Source: Owenia fusiformis | Taxonomy: Eukaryota > Annelida > Polychaeta > Sabellida > Oweniidae | Assembly (NCBI GenBank): GCA_903813345.2 | Contig: CAIIXF020000008.1 | Location: 8,020,366 to 8,084,365, forward strand | Length of the DNA stretch: 64,000 nt | Direction of reading: 5' to 3' | Shown here: one piece after another, positions 1 to 12,492 of the stretch | Layout of the letters: each line of letters starts with the position of its first letter | Position numbering within the stretch: position 1 is the stretch's first letter | Program-made: the position numbers and the translations under genes | Notes under the pieces: generated by a model | Told to the model about the DNA's origin: nothing | What the model saw: the letters and a program-made list of their open reading frames with translations, nothing else | Database searches by the model: none

Positions 1-670
1 TAGTAGACGGATTTTCTTCATATTTAGTGGAAAGATGTATATTGGTGAATAGTTTTACGCAAAAAAAAAAATTTTCAAGATGGCCGCCGCTTTAAAAATG
101 ACGGGACTTTTTCGCAAAAATCGTAAATTTTTCATTCTGAACCAAAGTAATTAATATTATTGTTTGAAATTTTCGTAGTATATTCACAACATTTATCTAT
201 TTCACATATATTCCGTGTTTTTCATCCCGACCCCCAGGGGCTGTGTATGGGGGGCAGGAAAACAGAAATTTTCGCTAATTTTTAGATCTTTCTAAAGTAT
301 AGCTTTATTATACTCAAATGAAAGGCAATTAAGAGTAGATTGCAAATATTGTATCTTTTTTCTGATTCGAGCCTCGTAAAATTTAAAATGGCCGTCTAAT
401 GGACGATTTCGCAATAATTTTTCGATCCCTTCAAAGTATGGCTATATTATACTCAAATTGAAGGAATTTTGGAGTAGATCACAATTATGGTATTATTTTT
501 CAGATTTGTTTCTCAGAAAATTCAAAATGGCTGCTTTGCAGGAATTCGTAATTCTAAAATCTAATTTTTTCAATTTTAACCAATGTAATGAGTATAATTG
601 ATTGGAATTCGCTAATTGATATTTTGTTCGTTGGGATTTGCTACTCCGCGGAGTTGCCGTTATCTAGTTG
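1..670. repeat. Dispersed repeat (left part outside window)
   Basis: Positions 1-215 match 15655-15868 closely, including the 'aagatggccgccgctttaaa' segment. The stretch 280-540 holds two diverged tandem units with 'aaaatggccg/ctgc' and 'tatattatactcaaat'. The right end, TTTTGTTCGTTGGGATTTG near 610-640, is the inverse of the AATCCCAACGAAC-type head at 15571. It ends only a few bases from the exon 9 donor of gene 1. No coding potential seen. Confidence 0.7.
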
Positions 671-675
671 AATAC

Positions 676-3600
676 CTGAAATCCTTTGTATTTGATTAAT
701 TCTTTGAGCCTGTCAACCACATAGAAATATCCATCATGGTCATAGTGTCCTATATCACCTTAAATGAAGACAATTTTATTATTATTATTATTAAAAGTTT
801 TATTTTACTACTCATTTTGATTAATGGTAATCTGATTTTAGAAAAGTCAAATGGTTCATAGTAGTGCACATGTATGATCCACACTTATCAACAAGTTAAT
901 AGTACCAGAGACTATTTTGTGGATTTTGACCCCTTTTAAACCAAACCTTCCTTGGTGCCATACCTGTGTGCAGCCAGCCATCCTTGTCAATTGTGTTAGC
1001 AGTTGCCTCAGGGTTGTTCAGGTATCCCTTCATAACTTGTGGGCCTCTCACACACACCTCACCATCAATATGAGGACCTAGTGCAATACCTGTGTCTATG
1101 TCTATAATCTAAAGAAACATCTAAAGACTAGAAGACAATAAACAACCCATACACTACATTAAAGCAATTCAAAAATAAGTCAGCAATAAGTTAAACAAAA
1201 ATTATAACTGTCAGCTATAGAATGCACTTACTTAAAAGTGAATGGATTATACAATTGTAATCACTGCTTATACCTCTCTACTTACTTTGCTTTCTGAATT
1301 AGGTAAGCACAAGCCAACTGCATCATTTTTCCAACATTTGTTAGGGGAAACATGAGATCCAGGAGAAAGTTCTGTCATTCCATACCCTATGGTCAAAATT
1401 TAGAAAAGCATTATTTGTCTACCAACCAAAATCATAAGATTATGGAATAAACACTGAGATTCTATGATTTATGGTGCAATATATTACCAAATGATATTGT
1501 GTTCACTGTTAAAGACCGAAATCCTGTAATGTCTAACTAAATAACTAGAACTATAATCAAGTATGTATGACTGCTAAATTTTACATAACCGAAAGTTTTA
1601 TTTTGTTTATTGTTGTTTGTGTAACAACTGAGGTCTTTGGCAATGGCCAGAATAAATCAGAGGCCACATATTTGCCATGAATCATAAAATCAAGGTCTTG
1701 TGTGAAGATTCTAATATGATTCTAATAATATGATAAAAAACAACAAATCTATTTACATCATGATATTTAGCGATGATCATACATACTCGATCGATTATAG
1801 ACCAGTAATTCAATTGTTCTAGTTATTGTGACATCATGTATCATATTCACAGTGCGGTATCCAAACTGCGTGCATAACAAACTGACAAACTGTGCACATA
1901 TTTTAAAAATGGCCCTTGTGTTTGCATATACTGAAAGATACAGGATTGCTGCAAATAGTTGAAGTAATATAGTATTTTCTATTTCTGTGAAAAGTGCGAC
2001 ATCTTAACTTATGTGCTGGTAATCGAAAAACAGATGACAATTTTTTATTATCTGCTTATATTTTAAAACCTATGTTCATCTAGATGATCTTAAATGACGT
2101 TTGAAAACACTTGTATGATGCAATGTTGATATACAGGCAGTTTTTCAGTGCTACAAACTGCATAGTATGCACATAGTTTGGATACCGCAGCGTGATATAA
2201 GAATATAGACTATTTAGTGAAAGGGGATGAACAAACATGGAGAAGTGAGCATACTGCATTAGTAAATTCATTACTACACTTCAAACCTTGTACTATATTG
2301 CACTTCAATCTGGCCATGACATCCACTTGCAATTCTCTGCTCAATGGAGCAGCTCCACAGAAAATTTCCTTCACACTTGAGAGGTCATACGTATCCACAA
2401 TGGGGTCCTTTGCTAGGAATAACATCATGGGAGGAACAGTGAACAGTCTTGTTGCCTGCCATAAATTGAAATCTTAGTTGTTTTGCTAGCTTTATGTATA
2501 ATAGACTGTACTGTTTAACCAGAGACACTATATCACGGGTAGTATCTAAAGCCCCGCTATGATTTAAAAATCGCGAGCAAGTTCCCGCTGAAATCGCGAG
2601 GAATAAAAAGAAGTCATGGGTTCTTTTTTGTGTTCTTGAATTGTATGATTTACAAAACGTTTTCTTTTAATTTTTCCCAATGATTACATGGTATTGAGAC
2701 TAAAAAAGCAACTGCTGGAAAAAATGTATCACGAACGGTCGTTCTGTGGTTCGTTATTTGTCAATTGAAGAGAGAAAGTATCATTTTGAATCTTTATCTT
2801 TATATTTCTATACGTTATTGGTGAAGAACGATGTTGTCCTGTGGTTGAAATAACGATAGTGATATGAAATAAAGATGTACCGAGTTTCGCTTCCTAAAGC
2901 TTTACAGAACATTTTATATTTAAATTTTATCATATCCCTCAAGGCCCCGCTTCTAGCAGGAGCAATAAAGCAAAGATCCCGCTGAAATCAGGAGGAGGCC
3001 CCGCTGAAAACATGAGGAGGTCCCGCTGAAAACAGGAGCAAGTGTCTCTCAAAAATGGAGTGAATCCCGATTATACCCTGAAAATCTCCCACTTTCGTAC
3101 CCACCTTGATCCACTATTGTAACCAGTTTGATGAATACATTATTTGTCAATACAATTCTCAATAACAGCAAATACAACTGTTAATATAGTTCATATTATG
3201 ATACGTTGTTATGGAAAACTGCAGTATCATATTTCCATGCCATTTTACAGAATAAGAAAGATCATCTGAGAAATGTGAGTATTAGATCGGACGAAATGTT
3301 AAACATTTAACCTCATTTTCATAATTTGAAGTAATATAAGTTATTGAATGATTTGAAGTGCAATGTAGGATACATTGTGCTCAAAAAATTCTGTATTGGC
3401 ACGAGATGAAATCATTTGGAAATACAGCATATCGAGAGCACAATATATCATATGTTGCACTTCAAATCGTTGTATAACGTTTTTTATCGTGTGATCTTAC
3501 TACATAGTCCATAGGAAATATTCTGTATTCTCTGTATTGCAACTGTCCCCTCTGTTCCATCTTTGAGTAAAAGTCGATATTCAGTAAGATACACGAATAA

Positions 3601-6600
3601 GCGTGCGTTTAGGTCAACATAAAATGATTTAGTCAGAACAATGTTTATGAATATTATTCCGACATCAATCTCCTGTTGCTTACTTGCTTGCTCGCTTCCT
3701 CCCTTCCTTGCTTCTGTGCTTCCTTCCTTCCTTGCTTCCTTCCTCGCTTCCTCACATCCTTCCTTCGTCGCTTCCTTCCATCCTTGCTTCCTTCCTTCCT
3801 CGCTTTCTTCCTTCTTTGCTTCCTTGCTTCATTCCTTCCTTGCTTCCTCACTTCATTCCTTCGCTTCCTCCCTTCCTTCCTTCCTCACTTCCCTCCTTTC
3901 TTTCTTGCTCCCTTCCTTGCTTCCCTCCTCGCTTCCTTCCTCGCTTCCTTCCTTCCTCCCTTCCTTGCTTCCTCGCATTTTTGCATCCTTCCTTCCTCGC
4001 TTCCTTCTGTCCATCCTTGCTTCCTTCCTTCCTTTCTTGCATCCTCCCTTCCTCGCTTCCTCCCTTCCTTGCTTCCTCACTTCCTTCCTTCCTCGCTTCG
4101 TTCCTTCCTTGCTTCCTCGCTTACTTCCTTCCTCGCATCCTTCCTTCCTTGCTTCCTCCTTTCCTTGCTTCCTCCCTTCCTTGCTTCTTTCCCTCCTTGC
4201 TTCCTCGCTTCCTTCCTTCCCGGCTTCCTTCCTTCCTTGCTTCTTTCCTTCCTAGCTTCCTACCTTCCTTTCTTCCTCGCCTCTTCTTTTCTTGCTTCCT
4301 TCCTTCTTTGCTTCCTTCCTTCCTCGGATCTTTCCTTTCTCGCTTGCTTCCCACCTTGCTTCCTTCCTTCCTTCCTCGCTTCATTCCTTCCTTGCTTCCT
4401 CGCCACTCTCTTTCATCGCTTTCTTCCTTCCCTCCTTGCTTCCTCGCCTCTTCTTTTCTTGCTTCCTTCCTTCCTTGCTTCCTCGCTTCCTTCCGTCCTC
4501 GCATCTTTCCTTCCTCGCTTCCTTCCTACCTTGCTTCCTTCCTTCCTTGCTTCCTCGCTTCCTTCCTTCCTTCCTCGCTTCCCTCTTTCCTTCCATGCTT
4601 TTTTCCTTCCTCGCTCCCTTTCCTCCTTCTTTGTTTCCTCGCTTTCTTCATAAATTTCTTCCTCACTTCCTTTCCTCCTTCCTTCCTTGCTTCATTCCTT
4701 CCTTCCATGCTTCCTCGCTTGCTTTCTTCCTTGCTTCCTCGCTTCCTTGCTTCCTTCCTTCCTCGATTCCTTCCTTCCTCACTTCCCTCTTTCATTCCTT
4801 GCTTCCTTCCTTCCTCGCTTCCTTTTTTCCTCCTTCCTTGCACCCTCGATTCCTTCGTTTTTTCCTCGCGTCCTTCCTTTTTTGCTTCATTCCTTCCTTG
4901 CTTCATCGCTTCCTCCCTCGCTTCCTTCTCTACTCCTTCCTTGCTTCCTCGCTTTCTTCTTTCCTTGCATCCTCGATTCCTTCCTTCCTCACTTGCATCC
5001 TCCCTTCCTTGCTTCCTCACTTCCTTCTTTCCTCCTTCCTTGCTTCCTCGTTTCCTTCATTCTTTCCTCGCGTTGTTCTTTTGTCGCTTCATTCCTTCCT
5101 TGCTTCCTTCCTTCCTTGCTTTCTCGCCTTCTTCCTTACTTACTTCCTTCCTTGCTTTTTTCCTTCCCTCCTTTCTTGTGTCTTTGCTTGCTTCCTTCCT
5201 TCCTTGATACATCGTTTCCTTCCTTCTTTGCTTCCTGGCTTCCTTTCTTCCTCGTTCCCTTCCTTGCTTCCTTCCTTGCTTCCTTCCTTGAAGGAAAGAT
5301 AGAAGAAAACAATTTACAAAAGATCGAACCCACGCACGCAAGAACGTAGTTACAAACGAACGCACGAATGAACGCACGCACGAACGAACACACAAACGAA
5401 CGCAAAAAGAACGAACAGCTAGACGAACGCACGCATGAATGGACGGTTGAACGAAAGCACGCACGGACGAACGGACGGTTAGACGGACGAACCCACGAAC
5501 GAAAGGGCAGTCAGACGAAAGCAAGCACAAACGGACGGTCAGACGAACGCATGCGCACACAAACGGACGGACAATCGCACGAACGGATGCACGCACGAAC
5601 GAACGAATGGTCGGATGAACGCACGCATGAACGAACGGACCGTCGGACGAACGCACGCACGAACGAACGGTCGGTCGAATGCACGCACGAATGAACGGTC
5701 GGACAAAGAGACCAATGAAATATATGTGTCCTCAGAAGTATAATCCTTGGAATAGTTAATTATCTAGAATGTACATTAAACTCCGAAATGCACAAAGTCT
5801 ATTTACATATAAAAATTTGATCATGCCGCTGACAGATGGATTAGACTGCCTGAAGTTGAAGAAGAAATATTTGTGATGTTGCCATAGAATGATATATTAT
5901 GTGACTGTCATTAATACGTTATTTGCACATTCGTGTACGTTCATATAAAGAAGCTCACTATATTCATGGAATAATGATGAAGCTTTCCTCGTGATCGAAG
6001 CGGGTAGTCGTGAAATTTGCTCGTGTTTTCAGCGGGGTCTCCTCATGTTTTCAGCGGGGCCTCCTCATTTTTTCAGCGGGGCCACTGGAACACCTTTAAT
6101 CATGTATTTCGACCCCCATGGCAGGTGTCATTGTCCAGTAACTTATCAATACAGACCATCTTGATCCGATATTTATTATGGAGTATGTAAATCGTATTTA
6201 TTGCCTTTATTTTAACGATAAAGGTAATATATGAGCAGTAAATTATGCAAACGTGCATGTTGACGCCCCTTTCCTTCATGCAAGTAAAAAATAATCATTT
6301 TTCATGTCATTTTTTGTCAAATATATCTGTTTTCAAAGTTTTGCCGGAGTATCAAAGAACGGTAATAAGTATTTTCATCCTTTTGGTTCATTTTCCAAAG
6401 TTATACAAATAAACAGGACTATGCTCGCGATTTCAGCGGGAACTTGCTCGCGACTTTTCAATCATAACGGGGCTTTAGATACTACCCGTGTATATATTCT
6501 TATTCATGGTCTCTCAATAGGACAAATTTTATGTAAACTTCAAAGTCATAATATGTTTTTTCCCACACCTTTGTTGAAGTAGACATCACTTACTTTATAT

Positions 6601-9600
6601 TTCTGTATAGCACTCAGATACAGTTGAGGGTCAAACCTTGGCATTGTAACAACAGTAGCACCATCACATAAACCCCCAGCTAAGATAAGTATTTGACCAT
6701 ATATATGAAAGAATGGCAAAACTGCAATATGGTAATCTCCTCTAAGAGTAGGCAGAAAATAGGGAGTAGCTCTGAAATGTATCACACAAAAGAATTTTTA
6801 AATGCATGAAAATAATACATTAACAGTTTGAAAAGTAAATTTTTCTTAACATGGTGATTCGATTATTTTATATGGAAATAGCAATAATTGTTTTTAGGTT
6901 ATTGTTATTTATTTCCATAATATTCAACACAATTATTAATATAGATTGTGTGGGGCCGAGGCTATATAGCATTATTGGCCCCCCTGAATAGTTAATTAAC
7001 TTGATATTGGACAGCCAAGTAAAATACTCTTACACAAGAGCTTACTTAAGTTGTTGTATGTTTGCAACGAGATTAAAATGGGTCAGCATTACACCCTTTG
7101 GTAGCCCTGTTGTTCCACTTGAATATGGCAGAGCAGCAATGTCCTCCTTTGCATTTATTGTTGGCAACTTGAAAGCATCACCTTTGTCTCCCATAAGAGT
7201 ATTAAAGCTAATGCAATCAAACAAAGCTTCACCACCAAACACAATGATTTTCTGAAACATTTAATAATTGCAATTTAAGTCAGGGGGCCATAATACAATT
7301 ACATGTATGAAGATCTGTTTGTCTTGACTGGAATAACAAATGTTTTTTGAATACCATGTGTATTTTATCTTCTTTTATTTTATGATATTGTAGTTATTAA
7401 GTTATAATTTCTCCAGAATGTATTTTTTATTGTTTATGATGTTTAGTTAGTTGTATACTGGCAATAGATGGCTCCATGTTATAGCATAGGAGCAATGATT
7501 GGACAAATGTGTAGCTTTAGGAGAAATTAATTTTGTGATGTCACACTTTTAATAAAAGAGTTTCTTACGTTATATCATTATGGATATACAGTTTTGATGG
7601 ATTTAACCCTTTCACGACGATAGGCTCCATATGGAGCCCTATTATGTAATACCTTTCAGGACGATAGGCTCCTTTTGACACCATCATTTTTATTCATATA
7701 CATCAATAAAATGACAATATCTCCAGTTCTATTGAATATTTTTACACCAAATTTTGACAAGTTGTTCTAATGTGATAGTTCTTACTAGAAATTGTATTTC
7801 AGTGATAAAATATAAGGTATAGGTTCCAGGGCGAAGGTAATTTGCAGTTATCGCCTAAAAACTGCTCTTACTTATCCGTCACGAGGGCCAACTTTTTCCT
7901 CTTATATTCACGTCGGGAAAGGGTTAATCAGTTATACCTTTTTAGTGTATCCTTGAGGCACTTGGTACATAAATAGCAAAATTTTCAACAAATTGAACTA
8001 TTTAGGTGTGAATATTCTCGAAACAAATGTGTGATATATACACATATTTTATACCAAATGCGTGACATAAACGGCAATCGCGTGCAAAGACCGAACAGTT
8101 TTGATGGATTTAATCAGTTATACCTTTTTCAATAGTAACAATAGGAACAATAGTAAAAAACAAGGTCAGTGACAACTGATTTTTTCTTAAAATTAAATTT
8201 AATTACAAAACTTTTCAGTGTGCACAAATTTAAAATCCTGTCATTGTATTGTATTGTATTTTGTTTACCACCAATGAAGGTGAGCAATACCTCTTGGGTA
8301 TGTCCCGTATATATACGGTCATAATTTATGTAATTAACATGGAAGATAGACCCAGAAACCCCTCCTTGAAGGAGCCCTGTGTTCTTTCATGTGCACTTAT
8401 ACATAGACATATAAGTACACACCACAGCCTTTTATACGAGTTGTGGACCACTCAGTCAAACACCCTGAAGTACTTCACGCAAACAAGCAAATTTAGTCTT
8501 GCCTGAACCGGGGATCGAATCCGGGACCTATTGCGTAAGAGGTACCTGCGCTTCCGCTGAGCCACACGGGTGGACTTACGACTTGGAAATAAAACACTCT
8601 CTCAAACCCATTCAAACATATTTCTTAAACACTGGGGACAAAACATTTTCTAGCTTGATTGCCTTATGTTTAATTTTGTATTATTTTATTATGACACATA
8701 ATTATGTATTGTATTGTTGGTCATTTTAATATAAAGATATATTTACACTATATATTGTAGTTATTTTTGGCCTCCTGGTATTCAAATACCTTAAAATATA
8801 TTCTACCTTGAGTTTAGTGTACTTTTTGGCAGCCTGCTTGACTTTAGACACAAGTTCAATAGGTGTAGCAATATATGTTGCATGGGCATCTTTTAGTTGA
8901 TGTTGAATCTCATCTGTAACAGTAAATCTAGGTTAAATGAAGGTAAAATGTACTATATTGAAAGTTGTGTGACTCGAGTTTTTGTTAAACATAATATTAA
9001 GGACATCACTGAAAAAATGTGATTTTCGATTTGAATTCAAATTTTTAATGAATTTCATTTTCAATATTCATAATGTGCCAGTACCTCTATTGTGCTCTTG
9101 AAATACTACTATTACACCCTTGGTATACGCAGCTAACGAAAATTGACCGGTACGGGTCAAAAGCTGGACCGGTACGGGTTAACGGTTTTATTTGAATTTA
9201 AAACAGCCATAACTTGCTCAATATTGACTTCCTCGTGTCTAATTTGAAATATATGATGCCTCCCGATGCTCTTAAGTACCCCAATTTTTTACAGATTTTT
9301 AAACGGACCAAAACTCTCTAAATGCGCATTTATATAAGAACGACTGTCTCATTTTCACGATAACTTTTATTTAGTACTTCTAACATATAAGATCTATTTT
9401 TCCCCATCAAGGTATGATGTAAATGACATGCTATTTACATCTTGTGAGTTTCAATGACGCGCATTTGATTTTATAAAAAATGCCAAACTTAAACTCATGT
9501 ATAAAGATTCCTAAATTATGTTCATGCTATTGCCCCGAACCGGTCCGTCTTCTCGCTGCAAGCAGGATGAAATTCTTTGTCACAAAGTTTGGCATTTTTT

Positions 9601-12492
9601 TATAAAATCAAACGCGCGTCATTGAAACTCACAAGATGTAAATAGCATGTCATTTACATCATACCTTGATGGGGAAAAATAGATCTTATATGTTAGAAGT
9701 ACTAAATAAAAGTTATCGTGAAAATGAGACAGTCGTTCTCGAGAGAAAAGAGCATAAATGCGCATTTAGAGAGTTTTGGTCCGTTTAAAAACTGTAAAAA
9801 ATTGGGGTACTTAAAAAATGTTTAAATTGGTTGAATTTTGATATATATCCAACAGCTGACTTTATTTATCTGCAAATCATTTTAAATATATTTAAAAAAT
9901 ATTTTGTTCATTGGGATTTGTTACTCCACTGAGCTGTCTTGTATTTTCTGCTAATCATGGGCAGAGTAGATTGTATATTACACTATGCTACACAGATTTA
10001 TGAATATTGTCTTTGTTACGATTTGCTACTCTGTAGAAAAAAGTCAAAATGTAAAAAAGTCAGTTAACCTTAGTGGGGATCGAACCCATGGCCCCTCACC
10101 CATTCTGATTCAAGTGTCCATAGTATGGAGTACAAATGAAAATAAATGATCTCATAGAATAGACAAGAAGCAAATAAACATATGATTTGAAATTGATGAG
10201 ATGTGGAGGAGAGAGGGAAGGAGAGAAATTCTAGACTGAAATGGTGATATATGAGCCTCCCCATAGGAAAACCGGTCTTATCACAAAAATTAAAATTGTG
10301 CTACAGAGCCAAAAATGTGCTTGCGATAAGAGGAAAATATGCTTAATTCAAAAATTGTAGACATAAGCCATGTCTCATTTGGAAGGTCTCTTTGTGCTTT
10401 TACATGTATATATATACCAGCAGTGTATAATGGATTTGCTGTAGTGGCAATCCCTCCTATGGCAATAACTGCAAAGTATGTGATGGCCCATTCTATACTG
10501 TTTGGGCTGTAGAGACACAGTACATCTCCCTTTTTGAATCCACGTTTAATGAGTGCACTTCCAACACGCTTTGTTGCATTTACAAGTTCTGTGTAGGTGA
10601 AAGATGTTCCAGATATAGCATCAACCTTAAAAAGCAAGGAAGATAATAAGGTATTTATTTTTCACAGGGTGCATACCAAATTAAGCCTGACAGTTGAACG
10701 TTCAGGGTACAGTACAACACAAGGGTGATGAAATGTTAGCAAACAATGTTTTCATCATTTCATAAAGATGTGGTCTATAGTTTATAGATGTTTTTATATG
10801 TAAATGTCTGTAACAACATCCTAGACAGTGAACTTGACGGTGGATTTCATAGTTAAACCTACACAAACCTGGAATATATGGTATAATGTGCGGTAAAGGT
10901 GAGGTACAACACAAAGAATTGGAATTTGAGTTATACCATATCGTACCCTTATGTTATACCGTTTACAACATGCATTCAGAGATTTTATGGCTATTTTACA
11001 AAACATTCTCAAAATGCTGGTCTCACCTCTGGAAGCCAATTTCAACATACCATGTGAAGTTGTTCTGACTTATGCTCAAAGATATCTTTTGTAATCATTC
11101 TTCTTATCTCTTCAACTATCTGATGCTTGTAACAGGCATAGCCAGGATTAACCAAGGGGAGTTCAATTTTTTCCCCTGCCTGGGGGTTCATTTTAAAACA
11201 AAGGGGGGGGGGTGGTTCAAGGCGAAGAGGGAGGGGAGTTGCAAGACGGAAACTGTTTTAACTTACCAATGAAATAACAGAATATAGTATGGGCATCATC
11301 AATGAATAAACGCAAGGAGCACACGCGTCTCGAACTCGCAACCTCATGGTTACAGCCCCAATCACCTAGCCTAAACGTGCTGGCGCTCAAGCCCTCTCTG
11401 CCAACTCGACAACCCCAAAAAAGTTAGTAGCTAGAATAAATGTGTGATTCATTGTTCGCTCAAAAATAGTCACTTTCTAAGAGTGTTTTTTTCCGTGTCT
11501 GCGTGGTTTGTTGATCTCTCAGAAAGGGGGTTGTTCCCAGCAGGGAGTTAGTTTATAACAAAAGGGGGTTTGAGGTAGTGTTGTTGCGATTAATCGATAC
11601 ATCGCAATACATCAAAGCTGATTCTGGCAATATGCATAGATGTCTGAAACAAAACATCGATGTTTTTTAAAAAATTAAATTTGCTAAAAAATCACTGTAA
11701 TTGCAGTTGTAATCTGTAATCTCATTTTGACGCGAATGTCTTACCTTTCATGTCCTAGTTCATATTCCAATGTTTTCTGGTATCCTTTCACTTTAAAAAT
11801 GTTTTAGTTAGTTAAAATGAAGGATTAATCTAAAAACTTATTTTACATTCACTTCACTGTTACCTATTATTTATTTGCTGCATTTGGTATTTTAGTGCAT
11901 TAGCATTCAGTATTTCAGTGCACGTTTCTCAGACTTTTTTCTTGATGTACATCGCGATGTGTATCGACGTTTACTCCTGAAAATTGCTGGTGCATCGATG
12001 TACGATTATGGCACATCGGGACAACACTAGTTTGAGGTGAATGGGGGTTTGTACAAGCCCCATGAAACCTTTCTCACTATTACTTTGCTTCTAGAGTTAA
12101 GTGTGGACAATATCTTTGGAATAGCTCAGAAGATTAATGAGATTCATATTAGATGATTTTTCTGCATTTGGAGCATGTTTTGTAAATTGACCATAAAATC
12201 GTGACCATTAAAACTAGACCAATGAAACTTAGTAGAATGAAAGCTCACCCTGGCTCACCCTGTGGGGCCTGTAGTTTGTCAATGCCTGAACAAATGTACA
12301 TTTTATACCTTATTGGACAGTTTAAGCAACAATGTAAAGAAGAACAATTTAAAAATGATTTTAAATACTCACCAGAGCAATCTTATTAGGAAAATCCTTT
12401 ACTCTCTGGAATATTCTTTCATAGAATGACTGGTTTTCTGGTATCCTGACATCAGGATATGGACACCTCACAATGTTATTTGTATCTGCCAT
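676..12492 (-). CDS. 4CL/luciferase-like acyl-CoA synthetase, gene 1 (exons 1-9; 3' end outside window)
   Basis: Predicted to activate a carboxylic acid with ATP and pass it to CoA (ANL superfamily). Exons in transcript order: 12373-12492, 10418-10625, 8807-8913, 7046-7251, 6594-6771, 2287-2455, 1286-1386, 964-1108, 676-758. Each join has AG/GT borders and keeps frame (439 codons). The start is the ATG of MADTNN, shared by all three paralogs. Visible motifs: P-loop [10 protein letters not shown] in exon 4, GYGMTE across exons 6-7, GEVCVRG and WLHTGD in exons 8-9, and [13 protein letters not shown] with the usual hinge Asp in exon 9. The last two exons, with the catalytic Lys and any targeting signal, must lie left of position 1. 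Intron 5 (about 4.1 kb) holds the element at 2534-6490. No break is seen in the nine exons. The acid substrate cannot be inferred. Confidence 0.92.
1846..2196. mobile_element. MITE in intron 6 of gene 1
   Basis: The ends are inverted copies of GCGGTATCCAAACT followed by GTGCATA (about 28 bp, few mismatches), with AT-rich flanks compatible with a TA target. About 350 bp, non-coding. The short ORF reported across this stretch has no recognisable similarity. Confidence 0.7.
3345..3480. repeat. Imperfect inverted repeat inside the 2534-6490 element
   Basis: Arms of about 36 bp reading GATTTGAAGTGCAA...GTGCTC and its inverse enclose a loop of about 60 bp. It would form a cruciform or RNA hairpin and is not coding. 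Confidence 0.7.
3665..5295 (+). repeat. Degenerate TTCC/TTGC/TCGC tetranucleotide tract (polypyrimidine)
   Basis: About 1.6 kb of CTTCC, TTGC and CTCGC units with almost no A and few G on the plus strand. Because A is nearly absent, stop codons are rare and long open frames appear in all three plus frames (Ser/Phe/Leu/Pro-rich) and on the minus strand (Lys/Arg/Glu/Gly-rich). These frames are artefacts of composition. The tract ends in a small palindrome, CTTCCTTGAAGGAAAG, near 5280-5296. Confidence 0.95.
5325..5705 (+). repeat. ACGA/ACGC/ACGG tetranucleotide tract
   Basis: About 380 bp of ACGAACG(C/G)ACG-type units, purine-rich on the plus strand and directly following the pyrimidine tract. 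Apparent Asn/Glu/Arg/Thr-rich frames here are by-products of the 4-bp period. Confidence 0.95.
7603..7927. mobile_element. piggyBac-type MITE (TTAA target) in intron 3 of gene 1
   Basis: Bounded by TTAA at 7603-7606 and 7924-7927, with inverted ends CCCTTTCACGACG and CCCTTTCCCGACG. The flanks rejoin to a sequence found unbroken at 8097-8131, so an empty-site copy exists 170 bp away. Confidence 0.85.
8240..8577 (-). mobile_element. tRNA-derived SINE
   Basis: On the minus strand a tRNA-like head carries an A-box-like TGGCTCAGCGG (near 8560) and a B-box GGATTCGATCC (near 8515). About 250 bp of unrelated body follow, ending in a short tail of ATACA repeats near 8250. This is the standard SINE layout. 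The head lacks a full cloverleaf, so I do not call it a tRNA gene. It lies in intron 3 of gene 1, in the same orientation as the gene. Confidence 0.75.
9274..9812. repeat. Long foldback (hairpin) element in intron 2 of gene 1
   Basis: Arms 9274-9490 and 9584-9812 are near-perfect inverse copies, beginning AAGTACCCCAATTTTTTACA and ending at TGCCAAACTT, with a loop of about 93 bp. The intron transcript could form a double-stranded stem of more than 210 bp. No ORF. Confidence 0.9.
10252..10397. mobile_element. Partial MITE adjoining exon 2 of gene 1
   Basis: Shares TGAGCC...GGAAAACCGG, CACAAAAAT, CAGAGCCAAAAATGTG and AGACATAAGCCATG with the complete copy at 20292-20522. The right end seems to be missing and the similarity stops about 20 bp from the exon 2 donor. 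Confidence 0.7.
11300..11405 (-). repeat. Possible tRNA-like SINE head
   Basis: The minus strand reads TAGGTGATTGGGG (A-box-like), then GAGTTCGAGAC (B-box-like) at tRNA-like spacing. No cloverleaf or defined tail was found. It lies in intron 1 of gene 1, next to a G-rich run at about 11205-11240. Confidence 0.4.
11576..12029. mobile_element. hAT-type MITE in intron 1 of gene 1
   Basis: Ends TAGTGTTGTTGCGAT and inverse TAGTGTTGTCCCGAT, flanked by a perfect 8-bp duplication GTTTGAGG (11568-11575 and 12030-12037), the size made by hAT transposases. 454 bp and non-coding. Confidence 0.88.

Larger units (their letters stand above)
2534..6490. mobile_element. Terminal-inverted-repeat element with low-complexity core, in intron 5 of gene 1
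   Basis: The left end (2534-2603) and the reverse complement of the right end (6423-6490) match over about 70 bp, beginning CACGGGTAGTATCTAAAGCC. TATAT lies directly outside both ends (2529-2533 and 6491-6495), consistent with a 5-bp target duplication. Subterminal clusters of a 22-bp motif, CCCCGCTGAAA plus CA-GAGGAGG, lie at about 2945-3045 and, inverted, at 6010-6085. The same motif is part of the terminal repeat, which suggests transposase-binding sites. The interior is the pyrimidine tract and the ACGA tract listed separately. No transposase ORF is present, so it is non-autonomous. Confidence 0.85.

Noticed and set aside
3641-5302. Long Ser/Phe/Leu/Pro-rich plus-strand frames (up to 507 residues) and Lys/Arg-rich minus frames
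   Set aside because: They arise in all three plus frames at once because the tetranucleotide tract almost lacks A. Codon content follows the repeat, with no splice sites or domains.
5057-5694. Frames rich in Arg/Val/Phe or Asn/Glu/Arg/Thr
   Set aside because: Direct translations of ACGA/ACGG repeats on both strands.
10075-10100. B-box-like GGGTTCGATCCCC on the minus strand
   Set aside because: No matching A-box or cloverleaf at the right distance; at best a fragment of a tRNA-derived repeat.
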